The notes: a model not told the origin generated them from the sequence alone. A stretch of DNA of 64,000 nucleotides from Planococcus sp. ISL-109 (GCF_018613655.1 NZ_JAGGPW010000014.1:124001-188000), one strand, 5' to 3'; positions 17,730-27,718 are shown, counted from the first letter of the stretch. Translations and numbers: made by a program.

Positions 17730-17734
17730 TTGAG

Positions 17735-18040
17735 TTGAATTGGATTTGGAAACTTAGTGGACGTAGTAGCTAAAATCCTTTTGGTTATCCGTGACCTCAC
17801 TGTACATTTATCACATAAGTATCCGCAGCTTCGCTTCACCCGTAAGCACGAGGCTGCTCTGTGGTTTCATTGGGTCCAGTATGTGAAAGGGTGTCCACTT
17901 CTTTTCTGTTCGCATGGCTGGAAAACCGCTTTGTTGGTGGAATAAGTACTAGCTACCCCTTTACTGTTCAAAAAGCAGTTGCCAAAATTTCTAGAAAATT
18001 TGTGAAGGCGATGAAATTTTCTACTACTGAAAATTTAAAG
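17735..18040. other. Intergenic stretch without a recognised gene
   Basis: About 300 bp between the YfiH-family terminator and a GC-rich repeat. Short frames exist on both strands, but none has a ribosome site or family resemblance. Confidence 0.3.
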
Positions 18041-18041
18041 A

Positions 18042-18168
18042 TGGAGCGGAAGGGGCCGACGCCTGGGGGACCGCGCGGGACTGGCGAAACAATGGTGGCG
18101 CGTCCTTTGCGGCAACTTGGTTCGACGCCCCCCGGCAAGCGTGCCCCTAGAGCGCAATCTCACGCCTT
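18042..18168. repeat. Degenerate Bacillales GC-rich intergenic repeat
   Basis: The stretch starts ATGGAGCGGAAGGGGCCGAC, passes through CTGGGGGACCGCGCGGGA, and ends CCCGGCAAGCGTGCCCC then AGAGCGCAATC. This order resembles a dispersed intergenic element I recall from Bacillaceae genomes (TGGAGCGGAA ... ACTCCTGCGGGA ... GCGGAAAGCG ... AGCGCAATC). The match is from memory and degenerate. It sits between the YfiH-family gene and the helicase and is locally richer in GC than its flanks. Confidence 0.45.
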
Positions 18169-18184
18169 CACCATTTCTGCTCTA

Positions 18185-21100
18185 TCAAATCATCAAGATC
18201 TCCCGAATGTCTTCTTCGCTCATCGCCTTCACAGCTTCCGACCCTGATTGGATCATCTCATCCACCAAATCCTGCTTACGCAGCTGCAAATCGTACATCT
18301 TCTCCTCGATTGTACCCTCCGCCACCAAACGCAGCACCTGCACTTCCTTAGTCTGCCCCATCCGGTGTGCACGGTCCGCCGCCTGCTGCTCGACTGCCGG
18401 GTTCCACCACAGATCATACAAAATGACCGTATCGGCGCCCGTCAAATTGAGTCCGGTGCCGCCTGCTTTCAAGGAAATCAAAAATAGATCCTCTTCCCCT
18501 TCGTTAAAGCGGTCGCACAATTCCACACGTTCTTTCGGCGGCGTCGCCCCGTCCAAATAGAAGTACGAACGGCCGGAGCGCAACAAAGCCTGCCCGATAA
18601 GGCTGAGCATGCCCGTGAACTGTGAAAACACCAGCACGCGCCGGCCGGTCAACCGCGCTTCCTCTAGAATCTCCATCAACTGATCGAATTTTGCCGAACC
18701 GCCCGAGTAGTCTTCCACAAACAACGACGGGTGGCAGCACAACTGACGGAGGCGCGTCAGTCCCGCGAGAATACGGATGCGGTTTTTGCGCATACTATTG
18801 TCGCGCAGATGCTTCAAGGCTTCGTGGCGCAACTCCGCAAGATAAGCGGTGTAGAGTTTTTTCTGTTCGTCATGGAGCACGGAATGCTCGATGCGCTCGA
18901 CTTTTTGCGGAACTTCCCCGAGCACTTCCGCTTTCGTGCGGCGCAACAGAAATGGGCGCACGCGTTTCGCGATATCCACATTGCGCATTTCCGCGAATTG
19001 GCTGCGGTCCGGCAGCAGTGCCGGAAACACGACGTGGAAAATCGACCAAAGTTCATCGAGCGAGTTTTCGATCGGCGTCCCGGTCAAGGCAAAACGGTGC
19101 CGCGCGTTCAACTCTTTGACGGCTTTCGCCGTTTGCGTCGCCGGATTTTTGAATGCTTGGGCTTCATCAAAGAAAACCGTGTGGAACTTCCAATCTTTAT
19201 ACGAGCCGCGGTCCATCCGCAGCGCCGGATACGAGGTGATATAGACGTCTCCCGGCTGTTGGAGCGCCCCTTTCCGCTTCGCTTTCGATCCATCGACGAT
19301 GACCGTCCGGATGTCCGGCGCGAACTGCTCGAATTCTGCGCGCCAATTGTACATAAGAGACGACGGCGCGACGATCAACGCCGGCTCATCGCTTGCCCGG
19401 ATGTCGTCTAATACCGACTGCAAAAAGGCAATGCTCTGGACGGTTTTTCCGAGCCCCATCTCATCGGCTAATATGCCGCCAAAACCATACTGCGCAAGCA
19501 GGCGGAACCAGCTGAATCCGCGCTGTTGGTAATCGCGCAAAATCGGCGCCAGGAGTGGCGGCAGCTGTTCGGTCCGTGTCCACGGGTCGTGCAAGTTTTT
19601 CAGCAGACGCGCAAACTCTGTCCCGGTTTCCGACAGCTCATATTGTTCCAACGTGCCTGCCATGCGCATGCCCTCAAGCAGCGGCACCCGCTGCACACGC
19701 TCGAAATTGTCTTCATCGATGTTCATAGTTGTTAAATACTCTTCGAACGCCGCCATACCGGGCGTTTCAAGAGACATTAACGTTCCGTTAGGGATCCGGA
19801 AATAGCGCTTTTTCTCTCTAATGGCACGGATGATGCCGCGCAGTTCTTCTTCCGGTATGCCCTGGAGATCGAAACGGAACTCCAGCCAATCGGTCCGGTC
19901 TTTCGGCAAATTGACGCGGATTTTCGGACCGGGCAAAGTTTTCTCGATACGCAATTTCACCGAAATCGTCGCATAAACGTCGAGCCATTGTTCCAGCAGC
20001 GGCACGGTATCATAGAGAAATTCATATTCCGCTTCCTCGTCCTGCAGATAAAATCCGCCGTCTGTCTGGGTGAGCCGCCCCGATTCCATCAATTTCATGA
20101 TTGCCTGTTCTTTTGCGAGCTGGCGAAACACTCCCGGATACTGGCGGTATGTTCCTTCCGGCTCTTCGCACGGGTTGATGTTGAGCTGGCCGTAATGAAA
20201 TTCCAGCCCTGCCAGCAGGCGGTTTCGCACGCGGTCCAAATACAGTTTGGCGCGCAGCGGGGTTTCGCCGAATTTTTCAATTGCCCCTTCCGTCACGATG
20301 ACCGGGCCGAGCTTTTCCAGCCCCGGCAGCACAGTCTTCATCATATGACCGACTTGGCTTTCGCCAATCGGCAGCTCTTCGCCCGCGTCTTTCATCAATT
20401 CCTGGAGTCCCGATAAGCGCTTCATGTCGGTCGGGGCCGGCTGGACAATCGCCTCTTCGGTGATTGCGAGACCGTATTTCGGAAAAATCTGGAGCCGGTC
20501 CAAGCCGCGGACGATGAGTCGGTACCCATTGTCCCGGTGATCCAAGCGAAACGACACAGGCAATGCGTCGGTTACACGAAGCGGCAGCATTTCCCCAACC
20601 GGATTTTCAAACTTGGCGTGGGCCATTTTCCACAACAGCGGCAGCAGGCGTTCCCAATCGCTTGCGGAAATGATTAAGGCGCCATTGTCATCCGGTTGCG
20701 AATTGCTTTTGTGCAAATACTGAAGCACTTCCACGATCGGTTGTTCCAGCGAATGGCGGACCGGGTCATACAGCTCTGAGCCTTGCCCATTTGCCAGTGC
20801 AGCGGTAAAGCTCTTTGGGTGCCTGACGTTTTTCAAGATTGCCGTCCCACTGCGAAATCCGAGTGTCAGTTCGCCGTGGCCTCCGCTTCGAACGACAGCT
20901 TCGACATGATACGGCATGCGCCGGTCAAAACGGTGCAGACGGGCTGATGGCTTGGCTTCTTCCTGGAACAGCCCCATCATCTGTTCGGCCAGTGGCCGCT
21001 CCCGATGCCCGAGTTCTTCTGCGGCGATCATGACAGCGGCGATATGGTGGCAATATGTATGGATAAACCCGACAGGCGGGCAGCTACATTCAGCGCCCAC

Positions 21101-21286
21101 TGTCCCGGCTTGTGAGCGGGTCAATGTGACGTGGAACGAATCGCGCCCATCGACGACGCCTTTGATGCACTGATCGTCAGCTTCTGCGATGCGGACTTTT
21201 CCGGCCATTTGAAAAGCTTGGCCTTTTTTATAGGCAGCCTGGCCGCATAATTTGCGGATATGTTTGTCGCTGATCCAAAATTCCAT
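18185..21286 (-). CDS. SWIM-domain SNF2-family helicase/ATPase
   Basis: A 1033-residue protein. A SWIM zinc finger (C67-x-C69 ... C79-x-H81) is at the N-terminus, followed by a long middle region typical of bacterial SNF2 proteins (about 120-580). The SNF2 motor has motif I DEMGLGKT (608-615), motif II DEAQ (707-710), motif III TGTPIENSLDELW (735-747), and the C-terminal RecA lobe with FSQFTGM, GGTGLNLTGADTV and AADRAHRMGQ. It is a DNA-dependent translocase, probably acting in transcription or repair, like Bacillus YwqA. It has no operon partner and no nuclease or methylase neighbour, so a defence-island role is not supported. Confidence 0.92.
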   Translation of the reverse strand: MEFWISDKHIRKLCGQAAYKKGQAFQMAGKVRIAEADDQCIKGVVDGRDSFHVTLTRSQAGTVGAECSCPPVGFIHTYCHHIAAVMIAAEELGHRERPLAEQMMGLFQEEAKPSARLHRFDRRMPYHVEAVVRSGGHGELTLGFRSGTAILKNVRHPKSFTAALANGQGSELYDPVRHSLEQPIVEVLQYLHKSNSQPDDNGALIISASDWERLLPLLWKMAHAKFENPVGEMLPLRVTDALPVSFRLDHRDNGYRLIVRGLDRLQIFPKYGLAITEEAIVQPAPTDMKRLSGLQELMKDAGEELPIGESQVGHMMKTVLPGLEKLGPVIVTEGAIEKFGETPLRAKLYLDRVRNRLLAGLEFHYGQLNINPCEEPEGTYRQYPGVFRQLAKEQAIMKLMESGRLTQTDGGFYLQDEEAEYEFLYDTVPLLEQWLDVYATISVKLRIEKTLPGPKIRVNLPKDRTDWLEFRFDLQGIPEEELRGIIRAIREKKRYFRIPNGTLMSLETPGMAAFEEYLTTMNIDEDNFERVQRVPLLEGMRMAGTLEQYELSETGTEFARLLKNLHDPWTRTEQLPPLLAPILRDYQQRGFSWFRLLAQYGFGGILADEMGLGKTVQSIAFLQSVLDDIRASDEPALIVAPSSLMYNWRAEFEQFAPDIRTVIVDGSKAKRKGALQQPGDVYITSYPALRMDRGSYKDWKFHTVFFDEAQAFKNPATQTAKAVKELNARHRFALTGTPIENSLDELWSIFHVVFPALLPDRSQFAEMRNVDIAKRVRPFLLRRTKAEVLGEVPQKVERIEHSVLHDEQKKLYTAYLAELRHEALKHLRDNSMRKNRIRILAGLTRLRQLCCHPSLFVEDYSGGSAKFDQLMEILEEARLTGRRVLVFSQFTGMLSLIGQALLRSGRSYFYLDGATPPKERVELCDRFNEGEEDLFLISLKAGGTGLNLTGADTVILYDLWWNPAVEQQAADRAHRMGQTKEVQVLRLVAEGTIEEKMYDLQLRKQDLVDEMIQSGSEAVKAMSEEDIREILMI

Positions 21287-21363
21287 AGCTGCCCCTTTCC
21301 ACTGAGTAATAGTTTGTTGCCTTCATTATCCGGCATGCCGCGCTTGTCTTCAAGCGGATGGGC

Positions 21364-21393
21364 TTTACACAAGCAGTGCTTTTGACTTATAAT
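21364..21393 (+). promoter_or_regulatory. Sigma-A promoter of the SRPBCC gene
   Basis: TTTACA, an 18-bp spacer and a perfect TATAAT, 53 bp before the start codon. Confidence 0.65.
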
Positions 21394-21446
21394 AGACTTA
21401 ATTTTCAGATATTTTTTACTAGATTGATTCTAAAGGGGGAAACAGA

Positions 21447-21896
21447 ATGGCTCGTGCCCATCAAAGCCTATTTATCCAAGCACCGATCGATGACGTTTTT
21501 CAGTTTGCCAAAAAGCCCGAGAACTGGACCAGTTTCTATAACCATTTATCGACACCGGAAAAAATCGACGGTACCGGGGATGCGGGAACAGAGGTCGACA
21601 CGGTGTTTTCCATTATCGGCTTGCGCTTTCCGGTGGCCATCAACGTAGTCCGCTGCGAACGCATCGGCGATGAAGGATTCTGGGAAGGCATCATCACCGG
21701 CAGCTTTATCGCCCATCAGAAGAGCCACTATCGCTCGATGGACGGCGGAACCGAAGTAACGTTCGAACTTGAAATCGACTTGCCCGATAGCGCATTCGAC
21801 CGCTTCACAGAACGCCTCGTCTACGACCGCTTGGAAAGAAGCACGCTCCGCCACACACTCGAAAACCTCAAAGCCGCCTGTGAGTTGGAGCGTTAA
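21447..21896 (+). CDS. SRPBCC-family protein
   Basis: A 149-residue START/Bet v1-like protein. It opens with QSLFIQAPIDDVFQFAKKPEN, the usual first strand and helix of the SRPBCC fold, and closes with a long amphipathic helix (LERSTLRHTLENLKAACELE). Such proteins bind hydrophobic ligands in a deep cavity; no ligand can be proposed. Its own promoter is upstream and AAAGGGGG precedes the ATG. Confidence 0.82.
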   Translation: MARAHQSLFIQAPIDDVFQFAKKPENWTSFYNHLSTPEKIDGTGDAGTEVDTVFSIIGLRFPVAINVVRCERIGDEGFWEGIITGSFIAHQKSHYRSMDGGTEVTFELEIDLPDSAFDRFTERLVYDRLERSTLRHTLENLKAACELER

Positions 21897-21997
21897 CAAT
21901 TTTCCTTTATGGAATAAATGAAGTTATGCACGCTGCATGAAAAAGGAAGTAGAGCAATCGTCTCTTCTGAAGGACTTTTACGGAATCTCAACAATGA

Positions 21998-22798
<801 letters not shown>

Positions 22799-22809
22799 TT
22801 ATATAATTG

Positions 22810-22848
22810 AAAACCCGTGCGCCGAAATTCGGTGCACGGGTTTTTTTC
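22810..22848 (+). terminator. Terminator of the SDR pseudogene
   Basis: AAACCCGTGC and GCACGGGTTT arms with a paired inner loop (CGAAATTCG) are followed by a T-run. Confidence 0.85.
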
Positions 22849-22853
22849 CATTA

Positions 22854-23005
22854 AAAAACACCCCAGCCACAAGGGCGGGGTGTTTCGATAGCTGCGGCGT
22901 ATCAGGCCACGCTCCACAACGTGTTCCCTTAAAAGGGGGGTGCCTGTCCGTCTTATGCAGCTTAGCTCATCGCGTAGTTAACAATAACGGATGGGCGGCA
23001 TTCTG
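22854..23005 (-). other. Structured intergenic region of unknown identity
   Basis: On the minus strand a GC-rich, repeat-containing stretch ends in a strong hairpin plus T-run (AAACACCCC / GGGGTGTTTTTT at 22854-22886). Inside it are ACGTTGTGGAGCGT and the motif GACAGGCACCCCCC. It could be a small RNA with its own terminator, or the remains of a REP-type repeat plus the terminator of the downstream-oriented K+ channel. I did not recognise a known RNA family. Confidence 0.35.
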
Positions 23006-23021
23006 TCAATCTTTTGCTTTT

Positions 23022-23480
23022 TCAGTCCTGCTTTTCCCCGGTCTTATCCGATCCTTCCGCTTCTTCCTGCCCGACTTCGCCTTGCTTTCCGCTATCTGTC
23101 AAAACTTTAGCGAAATACGCCGCCGGCAACAACAAGCCGATCGCTGCCTGGACTAGAGAGAAAAAGCGCGCACTGCCGACCGGTACAATATCCCCGTAGC
23201 CGACCGACAGCATTGTCGTGCCGCTGAAGTACAAATAATCCCAAAAGTCATCCGCCCCGTCTTCCCCTTCTGCAGTCGCGATGCGCAAAATATCGCTTTG
23301 AGTGCCGAGTATTTGATAAAGCACCGCAAACCCGAACGTAATGCCGCCTAAAGAATAGAATAATTTCTGAAACAGCGGTGGATGGAAATGGCTATTGCGG
23401 AATTTGCGGCCCGTGAAAAAGAACCAGAGATTCGCAAGCATAAACAAAATGGTCAACCCGATCAATAGCGTCGCGATCAT
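23022..23480 (-). CDS. Two-TM potassium channel
   Basis: A 152-residue ion-channel subunit. One or two N-terminal TM helices are followed by a pore loop with the selectivity filter SVGYGD (92-97) and a final pore-lining helix. The C-terminal 25 residues are charged and no RCK or cyclic-nucleotide domain follows, so gating is not evident. It probably forms a tetrameric K+-selective channel. Start follows GAGAAGGGATCGG. Confidence 0.88.
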   Translation of the reverse strand: MIATLLIGLTILFMLANLWFFFTGRKFRNSHFHPPLFQKLFYSLGGITFGFAVLYQILGTQSDILRIATAEGEDGADDFWDYLYFSGTTMLSVGYGDIVPVGSARFFSLVQAAIGLLLPAAYFAKVLTDSGKQGEVGQEEAEGSDKTGEKQD

Positions 23481-23499
23481 ACAACCGATCCCTTCTCAA

Positions 23500-23720
23500 T
23501 GCTCTGTTTGTTCTTCATGTTAAAAGCAAAAGGAGGAAATTGCCACTGCCCCGTCTTTCAAAACAAGCCAATACTCTCCTTTGTTAAAAACTGACCCCTA
23601 AAAATTCTTCATTATTGATACTTTTAACTGGGTCAATTCCTTGCTAAAGTAATCAAAAACTACATGACGTTACTTACAGGCATTTTGCTCAATGAGTGAC
23701 CGGAAAGAAGGAATCGTTTC
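23500..23720. other. Leader region before the ECF S component
   Basis: About 220 bp between the divergent K+ channel and ECF genes. I searched it for TPP, FMN, preQ1 and cobalamin riboswitch cores and recognised none. Confidence 0.3.
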
Positions 23721-24257
23721 ATGCAAAGAACTACGACTTACTCCAGCGGACGCACGTATAGCATGATCATCACATCGATGCTCATCGCGCTCGTCTTCGT
23801 TGCGACGCTGCTGCTCAATATCCGCCTGCCGATTGCAGCAAACGGCGGCCTTGTCCACCTCGGCACGACGATGCTATTCACAGCGGCGCTTTTGTTCGGG
23901 CCGAAAAAAGGTGCAATCGCCGGTGCAGCCGGCATGGGTCTCTTCGATTTGGTGTCCGGCTGGACGCTTTGGGCACCGATCACGATTATCGCGCGCGGCC
24001 TTCAAGGTTACCTGGTCGGGAAAATCGCCTGGTCGGGCGGGCGCGGCGGCGACAGCCTAGGCATTAATATTCTTGCCTGTGCCCTGTCGATACCGGTGAT
24101 GGTCGCCATCTATTATCTGGGCGAAGCGGTCATCTTCAGCAGCTGGATCATCCCTGCTGCATCCATCCCAGGCAACCTCGTGCAAAACGCAGTCGGGTTG
24201 CTTCTCGCAATTCCACTCGTCGCGGCATTGAAGAAAACACCATATTTCAGAAACTGA
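23721..24257 (+). CDS. ECF transporter S component
   Basis: A 178-residue integral membrane protein with six predicted helices. The pattern VHLGTTMLFTAALLFGPKKG and GAAGMGLFDLVSGW is that of ECF-type substrate-binding S components (HmpT/QrtT/RibU-like group). It would work with a shared EcfAA'T module encoded elsewhere. The vitamin it carries is not evident and the leader holds no recognised riboswitch. Start follows AAGAAGGA. Confidence 0.8.
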   Translation: MQRTTTYSSGRTYSMIITSMLIALVFVATLLLNIRLPIAANGGLVHLGTTMLFTAALLFGPKKGAIAGAAGMGLFDLVSGWTLWAPITIIARGLQGYLVGKIAWSGGRGGDSLGINILACALSIPVMVAIYYLGEAVIFSSWIIPAASIPGNLVQNAVGLLLAIPLVAALKKTPYFRN

Positions 24258-24263
24258 TATGAA

Positions 24264-24299
24264 CAAACCCGCTTCCAGAATTCCGGAAGCGGGTTTTCT
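24264..24299 (+). terminator. Terminator of the ECF S gene
   Basis: AAACCCGCTTCC / GGAAGCGGGTTTT with an AGAATTCC loop. Confidence 0.85.
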
Positions 24300-24341
24300 A
24301 TTGCGGCGCCAGTCAAGTCTCTTGAAAAGCACCCTCTTTCA

Positions 24342-24383
24342 AAACTTCAAACCGCCGGGAAATTCCCGGCGGTTTGAAGTTTC
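24342..24383 (-). terminator. Terminator of mqo
   Basis: ACTTCAAACCGCCGGGAA pairs perfectly with its complement just past the mqo stop. Confidence 0.88.
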
Positions 24384-24389
24384 TCTTTA

Positions 24390-25919
24390 TTAAATTTGAT
24401 GAGTCAAATCTTCCGGTGAATGGTCTGCCGGCTTCACTTCATTCAAATCCAGCACTTCTGCTGTATACTTGTGGACATGTTTCAACAGATCCGGGTTGTT
24501 CATCAACGATTTGCCGTAGGACGGAATCATTTCCTTGATCTGCGGCTCCCATTTCTCGAGCTCTTCTGGGAAGCAGCGGTTGAGTATATCAAGCATAACG
24601 TGGACGGCCGTGGACGCCCCTGGAGATGCGCCGAGCAATGCCGCGATCGAACCATCTGCCGAGCTGACGACTTCAGTGCCGAATTGCAGCGTGCCTTTGC
24701 CGCCTGCTTCGGTATCTTTAATGACTTGAACGCGCTGTCCGGCTACGACGAGGTCCCAATCTTCACTCTTGGCGGTCGGGATGAAATCGCGCAGCTCGTC
24801 CATGCGCTGTTCTTTCGACTGGATGACTTGCTGAATCAAGTATTGCGTTAAGGACAAGTTTTTCGCCCCGCCTGACAGCATCGTCAACAAGTTATTCGGT
24901 TTAACCGAACTGACCAAGTCAAGATATGAGCCGGTTTTCAAAAACTTCGGCGTGAAGCCTGCGAACGGCCCGAACAACAGTGATTTCTTGTCGTCGATAA
25001 AGCGCGTATCCAAGTGAGGCACGGACATCGGCGGTGCGCCGACTTTCGCTTTGCCGTACACTTTCGCGTGGTGCTGTTCGATGACTTCCGGATTTTTGCA
25101 GACCATAAACAAACCGCTGACTGGGAATCCGCCGATTTGCTTGGATTCCGGAATGCCGGATTTTTGCAGCAAATGGATGCTTCCGCCGCCGCCGCCGATA
25201 AAGACGAATTTCGCCGTATGCATATCGACTTTGCCGGTTTCCAAGTTGCGGATCTTCAATAACCAGCGGCCGTCTTTCATTTGTTTCAAGTCCTGCACCA
25301 CATGGTGGTAGTGGACTTTGACTTGTTCTTTGACGAGGCGGTCAAACAGCATGCGCGTCAACGCACCGAAGTTGACGTCTGTTCCTGTATCGATTTTCGT
25401 TGCCGCAATCGGCTCGTTATCTGTGCGGTTTTCCATGATCAGTGGCATCCATTGTTTCAGGACAGCCGGGTCATCAGAGAATTCCATGCCCGTAAAGAGC
25501 GGGTTTGCCGCCATCGCTTCAAAGCGGTTTTTCAGGAAACGGACATTGTCTTCACCTTGCACCATGCTGATGTGCGGCAATGGGCGGATAAACTGTTCCG
25601 GGTTTTTCAAAAGACCCGTTTTGACCAAATGAGACCAGAATTGCGTCGACACTTGGAATTGCTCGTTGACGTTGATGGCTTTGCTGATGTCCATCGTTCC
25701 GTCAGGCTTTTCGGTCGTGTAGTTGAGTTCGCATAGGGCTGCGTGCCCTGTACCGGCATTGTTCCATTCATTCGAGCTTTCTTCGCCAGGACTTGAAAGT
25801 TTCTCAAAGACATTGATCGTCATGTCGGGAGACAATTCTTTCAATAGGATCCCCAAAGTCGCACTCATAACACCGGCACCGATTAAGATTACATCTGTAT
25901 CAGTTTCTCTATTGCTCAT
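24390..25919 (-). CDS. mqo: Malate:quinone oxidoreductase
   Basis: A 509-residue FAD-dependent, membrane-associated malate dehydrogenase. It oxidises malate to oxaloacetate and passes electrons to menaquinone. The FAD site [16 protein letters not shown] is at the N-terminus, followed by [39 protein letters not shown] and the C-terminal [16 protein letters not shown], all diagnostic of Mqo. It is monocistronic. A TATAAT on the minus strand about 110 nt upstream is a possible promoter. Confidence 0.95.
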   Translation of the reverse strand: MSNRETDTDVILIGAGVMSATLGILLKELSPDMTINVFEKLSSPGEESSNEWNNAGTGHAALCELNYTTEKPDGTMDISKAINVNEQFQVSTQFWSHLVKTGLLKNPEQFIRPLPHISMVQGEDNVRFLKNRFEAMAANPLFTGMEFSDDPAVLKQWMPLIMENRTDNEPIAATKIDTGTDVNFGALTRMLFDRLVKEQVKVHYHHVVQDLKQMKDGRWLLKIRNLETGKVDMHTAKFVFIGGGGGSIHLLQKSGIPESKQIGGFPVSGLFMVCKNPEVIEQHHAKVYGKAKVGAPPMSVPHLDTRFIDDKKSLLFGPFAGFTPKFLKTGSYLDLVSSVKPNNLLTMLSGGAKNLSLTQYLIQQVIQSKEQRMDELRDFIPTAKSEDWDLVVAGQRVQVIKDTEAGGKGTLQFGTEVVSSADGSIAALLGASPGASTAVHVMLDILNRCFPEELEKWEPQIKEMIPSYGKSLMNNPDLLKHVHKYTAEVLDLNEVKPADHSPEDLTHQI

Positions 25920-26165
25920 ATATACCGTCCTTTTCTACGTAAGTATTAGCGGCATTCAAACTCCACCGCTGCCGTTTTAAATCCATCATCTATTGTATGC
26001 CTCTTTGACACAAAATTTCTACTACTAACACATAATTATATACCATTGTGCGTACGGATTAAAGAAAAGCAGTCTTTATTCTGCATCAGCCCGCTGAAAA
26101 AGCAGATTTGCCTACTGAAGGCATGAAATTTTATCGCACAGGGCAACGGGGAGCTTCCCCGCAAC

Positions 26166-26205
26166 GAAAAAAAGACAGCCTAATTTCCGGCGGCTTTTTC
26201 GCTTT
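26166..26205 (-). terminator. Probable terminator of the broken small membrane gene
   Basis: On the minus strand AAAAAGCCGCC and AGGCTGTCTTTTTTT form an imperfect stem followed by seven T residues. Confidence 0.55.
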
Positions 26206-26225
26206 TTTATATGGACTGAATACCC

Positions 26226-26494
26226 TCACCAACTCGGTCTGGATGCAACTTTCTTGTACATCGCGAGCAGGCCCCACAACACTAGCGTGGCTGCCAAAAA
26301 ACTTAGTCCGTACCATAGCGGGGAAACCGCGTAGCCGAATGCACTTCTGCCTGCAGCACTTGTTCATTGCCGAACAGCGCTTCGATATTCGGCTGATACA
26401 TCACCGTTTTGACGTAACCGATTAGAAACGCCGTCATCCAATACAGAACATGGACTAAAAATGCCCCGACTACAGCCTGCCACAAAAGTTTCAT
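26226..26494 (-). pseudogene. Small two-TM membrane protein with a frameshift
   Basis: The N-terminal frame (MKLLWQAVVGAFLVHVLYWM) encodes one TM helix and runs to VLQAEVH. In the next frame the protein resumes as FGYAVSPLWYGLSFLAATLV and ends KVASRPSW-stop. Joining them gives an 89-residue protein with two to three TM helices, similar in form to Bacillus YfzA-type proteins. A single missing base near 26340 explains the break. AAAGGGGGG precedes the ATG at 8 nt. Function of the intact protein is unknown. Confidence 0.7.
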
Positions 26495-26572
26495 CCGGCT
26501 CACCCCCCTTTTCCATATTTTAGCATAAAGGGTGTTTTCTGAAAAAAATATAATCCAATATTTTCCATATTA

Positions 26573-27145
26573 TTATGAAGGCTGCCTACGGTTCGTTGTA
26601 TGGAATCGGCAAGTCTTCAGGTGATCATCGACCATGCCGATTGCCTGCAGAAACGAATATGTTGTGACCGGCCCGACGAATTTAAAGCCGCGTTTTTTCA
26701 TTTCTTTGCTGAGCTGCACCGATAATGGAGATTCAGCTGGAATTTGTGCGTCCGTTTGCCAGTCGTTAATAATCGGCTCGCCATCCGTGAAGCTCCACAG
26801 AAAATCGGCGAAACTCGCATAATCGGCTTTTAGGTTTTGCACCGCCTGTGCGTTCGAGCGCACCGATTTGATTTTGCCGGCGTGCTTGATGACGCCGTAT
26901 GTTTCTTTGATCGCCTCCAAATCCTCGTCCGTCAGAGCGGCACAATAATCGATATCAAAGTCATGGAACGCTTGCCTATAACTGTCGCGTTTTGACAGGA
27001 CGATCTGCCACGACAAGCCCGTTTGCGCCCCTTCGAGCGTCAGCAATTCAAACAAATAGCGCTCATCCCGGCTCGGCCGGCACCATTCCTCGTCGTGATA
27101 CGCCTGCATCCGTTCGCCGCCTTTCGGCCATGCACATTGCGTCAT
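26573..27145 (-). CDS. tag: DNA-3-methyladenine glycosylase I
   Basis: A 190-residue Tag-family HhH DNA repair enzyme that excises 3-methyladenine. The zinc ligands of E. coli Tag are conserved: C4 and H17 in MTQCAWPKGGERMQAYH, and the pair in DDHLKTC near the C-terminus. LTLEGAQTGLSW is the family signature. The start is the ATG after GAAGGAGGTG; the frame upstream of it is non-coding. Confidence 0.93.
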   Translation of the reverse strand: MTQCAWPKGGERMQAYHDEEWCRPSRDERYLFELLTLEGAQTGLSWQIVLSKRDSYRQAFHDFDIDYCAALTDEDLEAIKETYGVIKHAGKIKSVRSNAQAVQNLKADYASFADFLWSFTDGEPIINDWQTDAQIPAESPLSVQLSKEMKKRGFKFVGPVTTYSFLQAIGMVDDHLKTCRFHTTNRRQPS

Positions 27146-27220
27146 TTCAACACCTCCTTCATTCGGTTTCTTTCCCGGCTTCACCTGTAATGCATCGGTC
27201 TTTGCATTCAGTATAAATGC

Positions 27221-27255
27221 AAAGAAGAGGAGCAATTCAATCGCTCCTCTTCTTT
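27221..27255 (-). terminator. Terminator of the small TM/coiled-coil gene pair
   Basis: AAAGAAGAGGAGC pairs with GCTCCTCTTCTTT around 9 nt. An overlapping inverted repeat (TCTTTGCATT / AATGCAAAGA, 27200-27226) lies in the tag leader. Confidence 0.8.
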
Positions 27256-27262
27256 CTGAAAC

Positions 27263-27472
27263 TTATTTATCTTCTTGGTTCTTTTCACGCTTCTCCAACT
27301 CTTCTACTTCGACATCCCGCTGAAATTCTGCCTGCTGCTTTAACGGTACATCGTCCACTTTTTGTGACTTGCTCTTGCGCAGCGCCATCAAGATGCTGCC
27401 GACAAGTAGCCCCGTAATGAGAAGAAAAAGGACAAAGATGATGATTGCTATTGTAATTCCATTAAATTCCAT
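27263..27472 (-). CDS. Small one-TM protein with coiled-coil tail (1)
   Basis: A 69-residue protein with an N-terminal TM helix (about residues 5-30), a basic stop-transfer segment (RKSKSQK) and a charged coiled-coil tail ending VEELEKREKNQEDK. A GAGGGGG site lies 9 nt before the ATG. It is paired with a similarly built gene 40 nt upstream; the shared EELEKR tail suggests paralogy or hetero-oligomerisation. Function unknown. Confidence 0.65.
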   Translation of the reverse strand: MEFNGITIAIIIFVLFLLITGLLVGSILMALRKSKSQKVDDVPLKQQAEFQRDVEVEELEKREKNQEDK

Positions 27473-27511
27473 TGCATATATCCCCCTCTCTTCGCTGTTC
27501 CCTTGGTTCAT

Positions 27512-27718
27512 TTAGCGCTTGTTTTCCAGCTGCTCCACCCGTTTCTCCAACTCTTCGATGCGGGTATTCGTATCTGCTCCGGATGCTTTCTGTTTGTTGT
27601 TCTTTTTACCTGAATTCACGATCATCGTTATAACAACAGCGATTATCAGTAAAAAAAATCCGCCAATTATTACTGTCGCGATGATATCTCCTGTATTGTA
27701 CGTTGTTATGTCTGTCAC
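27512..27718 (-). CDS. Small one-TM protein with coiled-coil tail (2), DUF4083-like
   Basis: A 68-residue protein starting at GTG 11 nt after AAGGGG. One TM helix (about residues 11-34) is followed by GKKNNKQK and a coiled-coil tail RIEELEKRVEQLENKR. The layout resembles the short DUF4083 proteins of Bacillus (YrzO type). It is first of two adjacent genes of the same design. Function unknown. Confidence 0.62.
   Translation of the reverse strand: MTDITTYNTGDIIATVIIGGFFLLIIAVVITMIVNSGKKNNKQKASGADTNTRIEELEKRVEQLENKR

Noticed and set aside
17861-18247. 128-codon plus-strand frame before the helicase gene.
   Set aside because: It crosses the GC-rich repeat and overlaps the helicase 3' end antisense; composition is not protein-like.
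18185-21286. SNF2 helicase as part of a defence system such as DISARM.
   Set aside because: No methyltransferase, nuclease or phospholipase-D gene is adjacent; the SWIM-SNF2 layout is a common housekeeping type in Bacillales.
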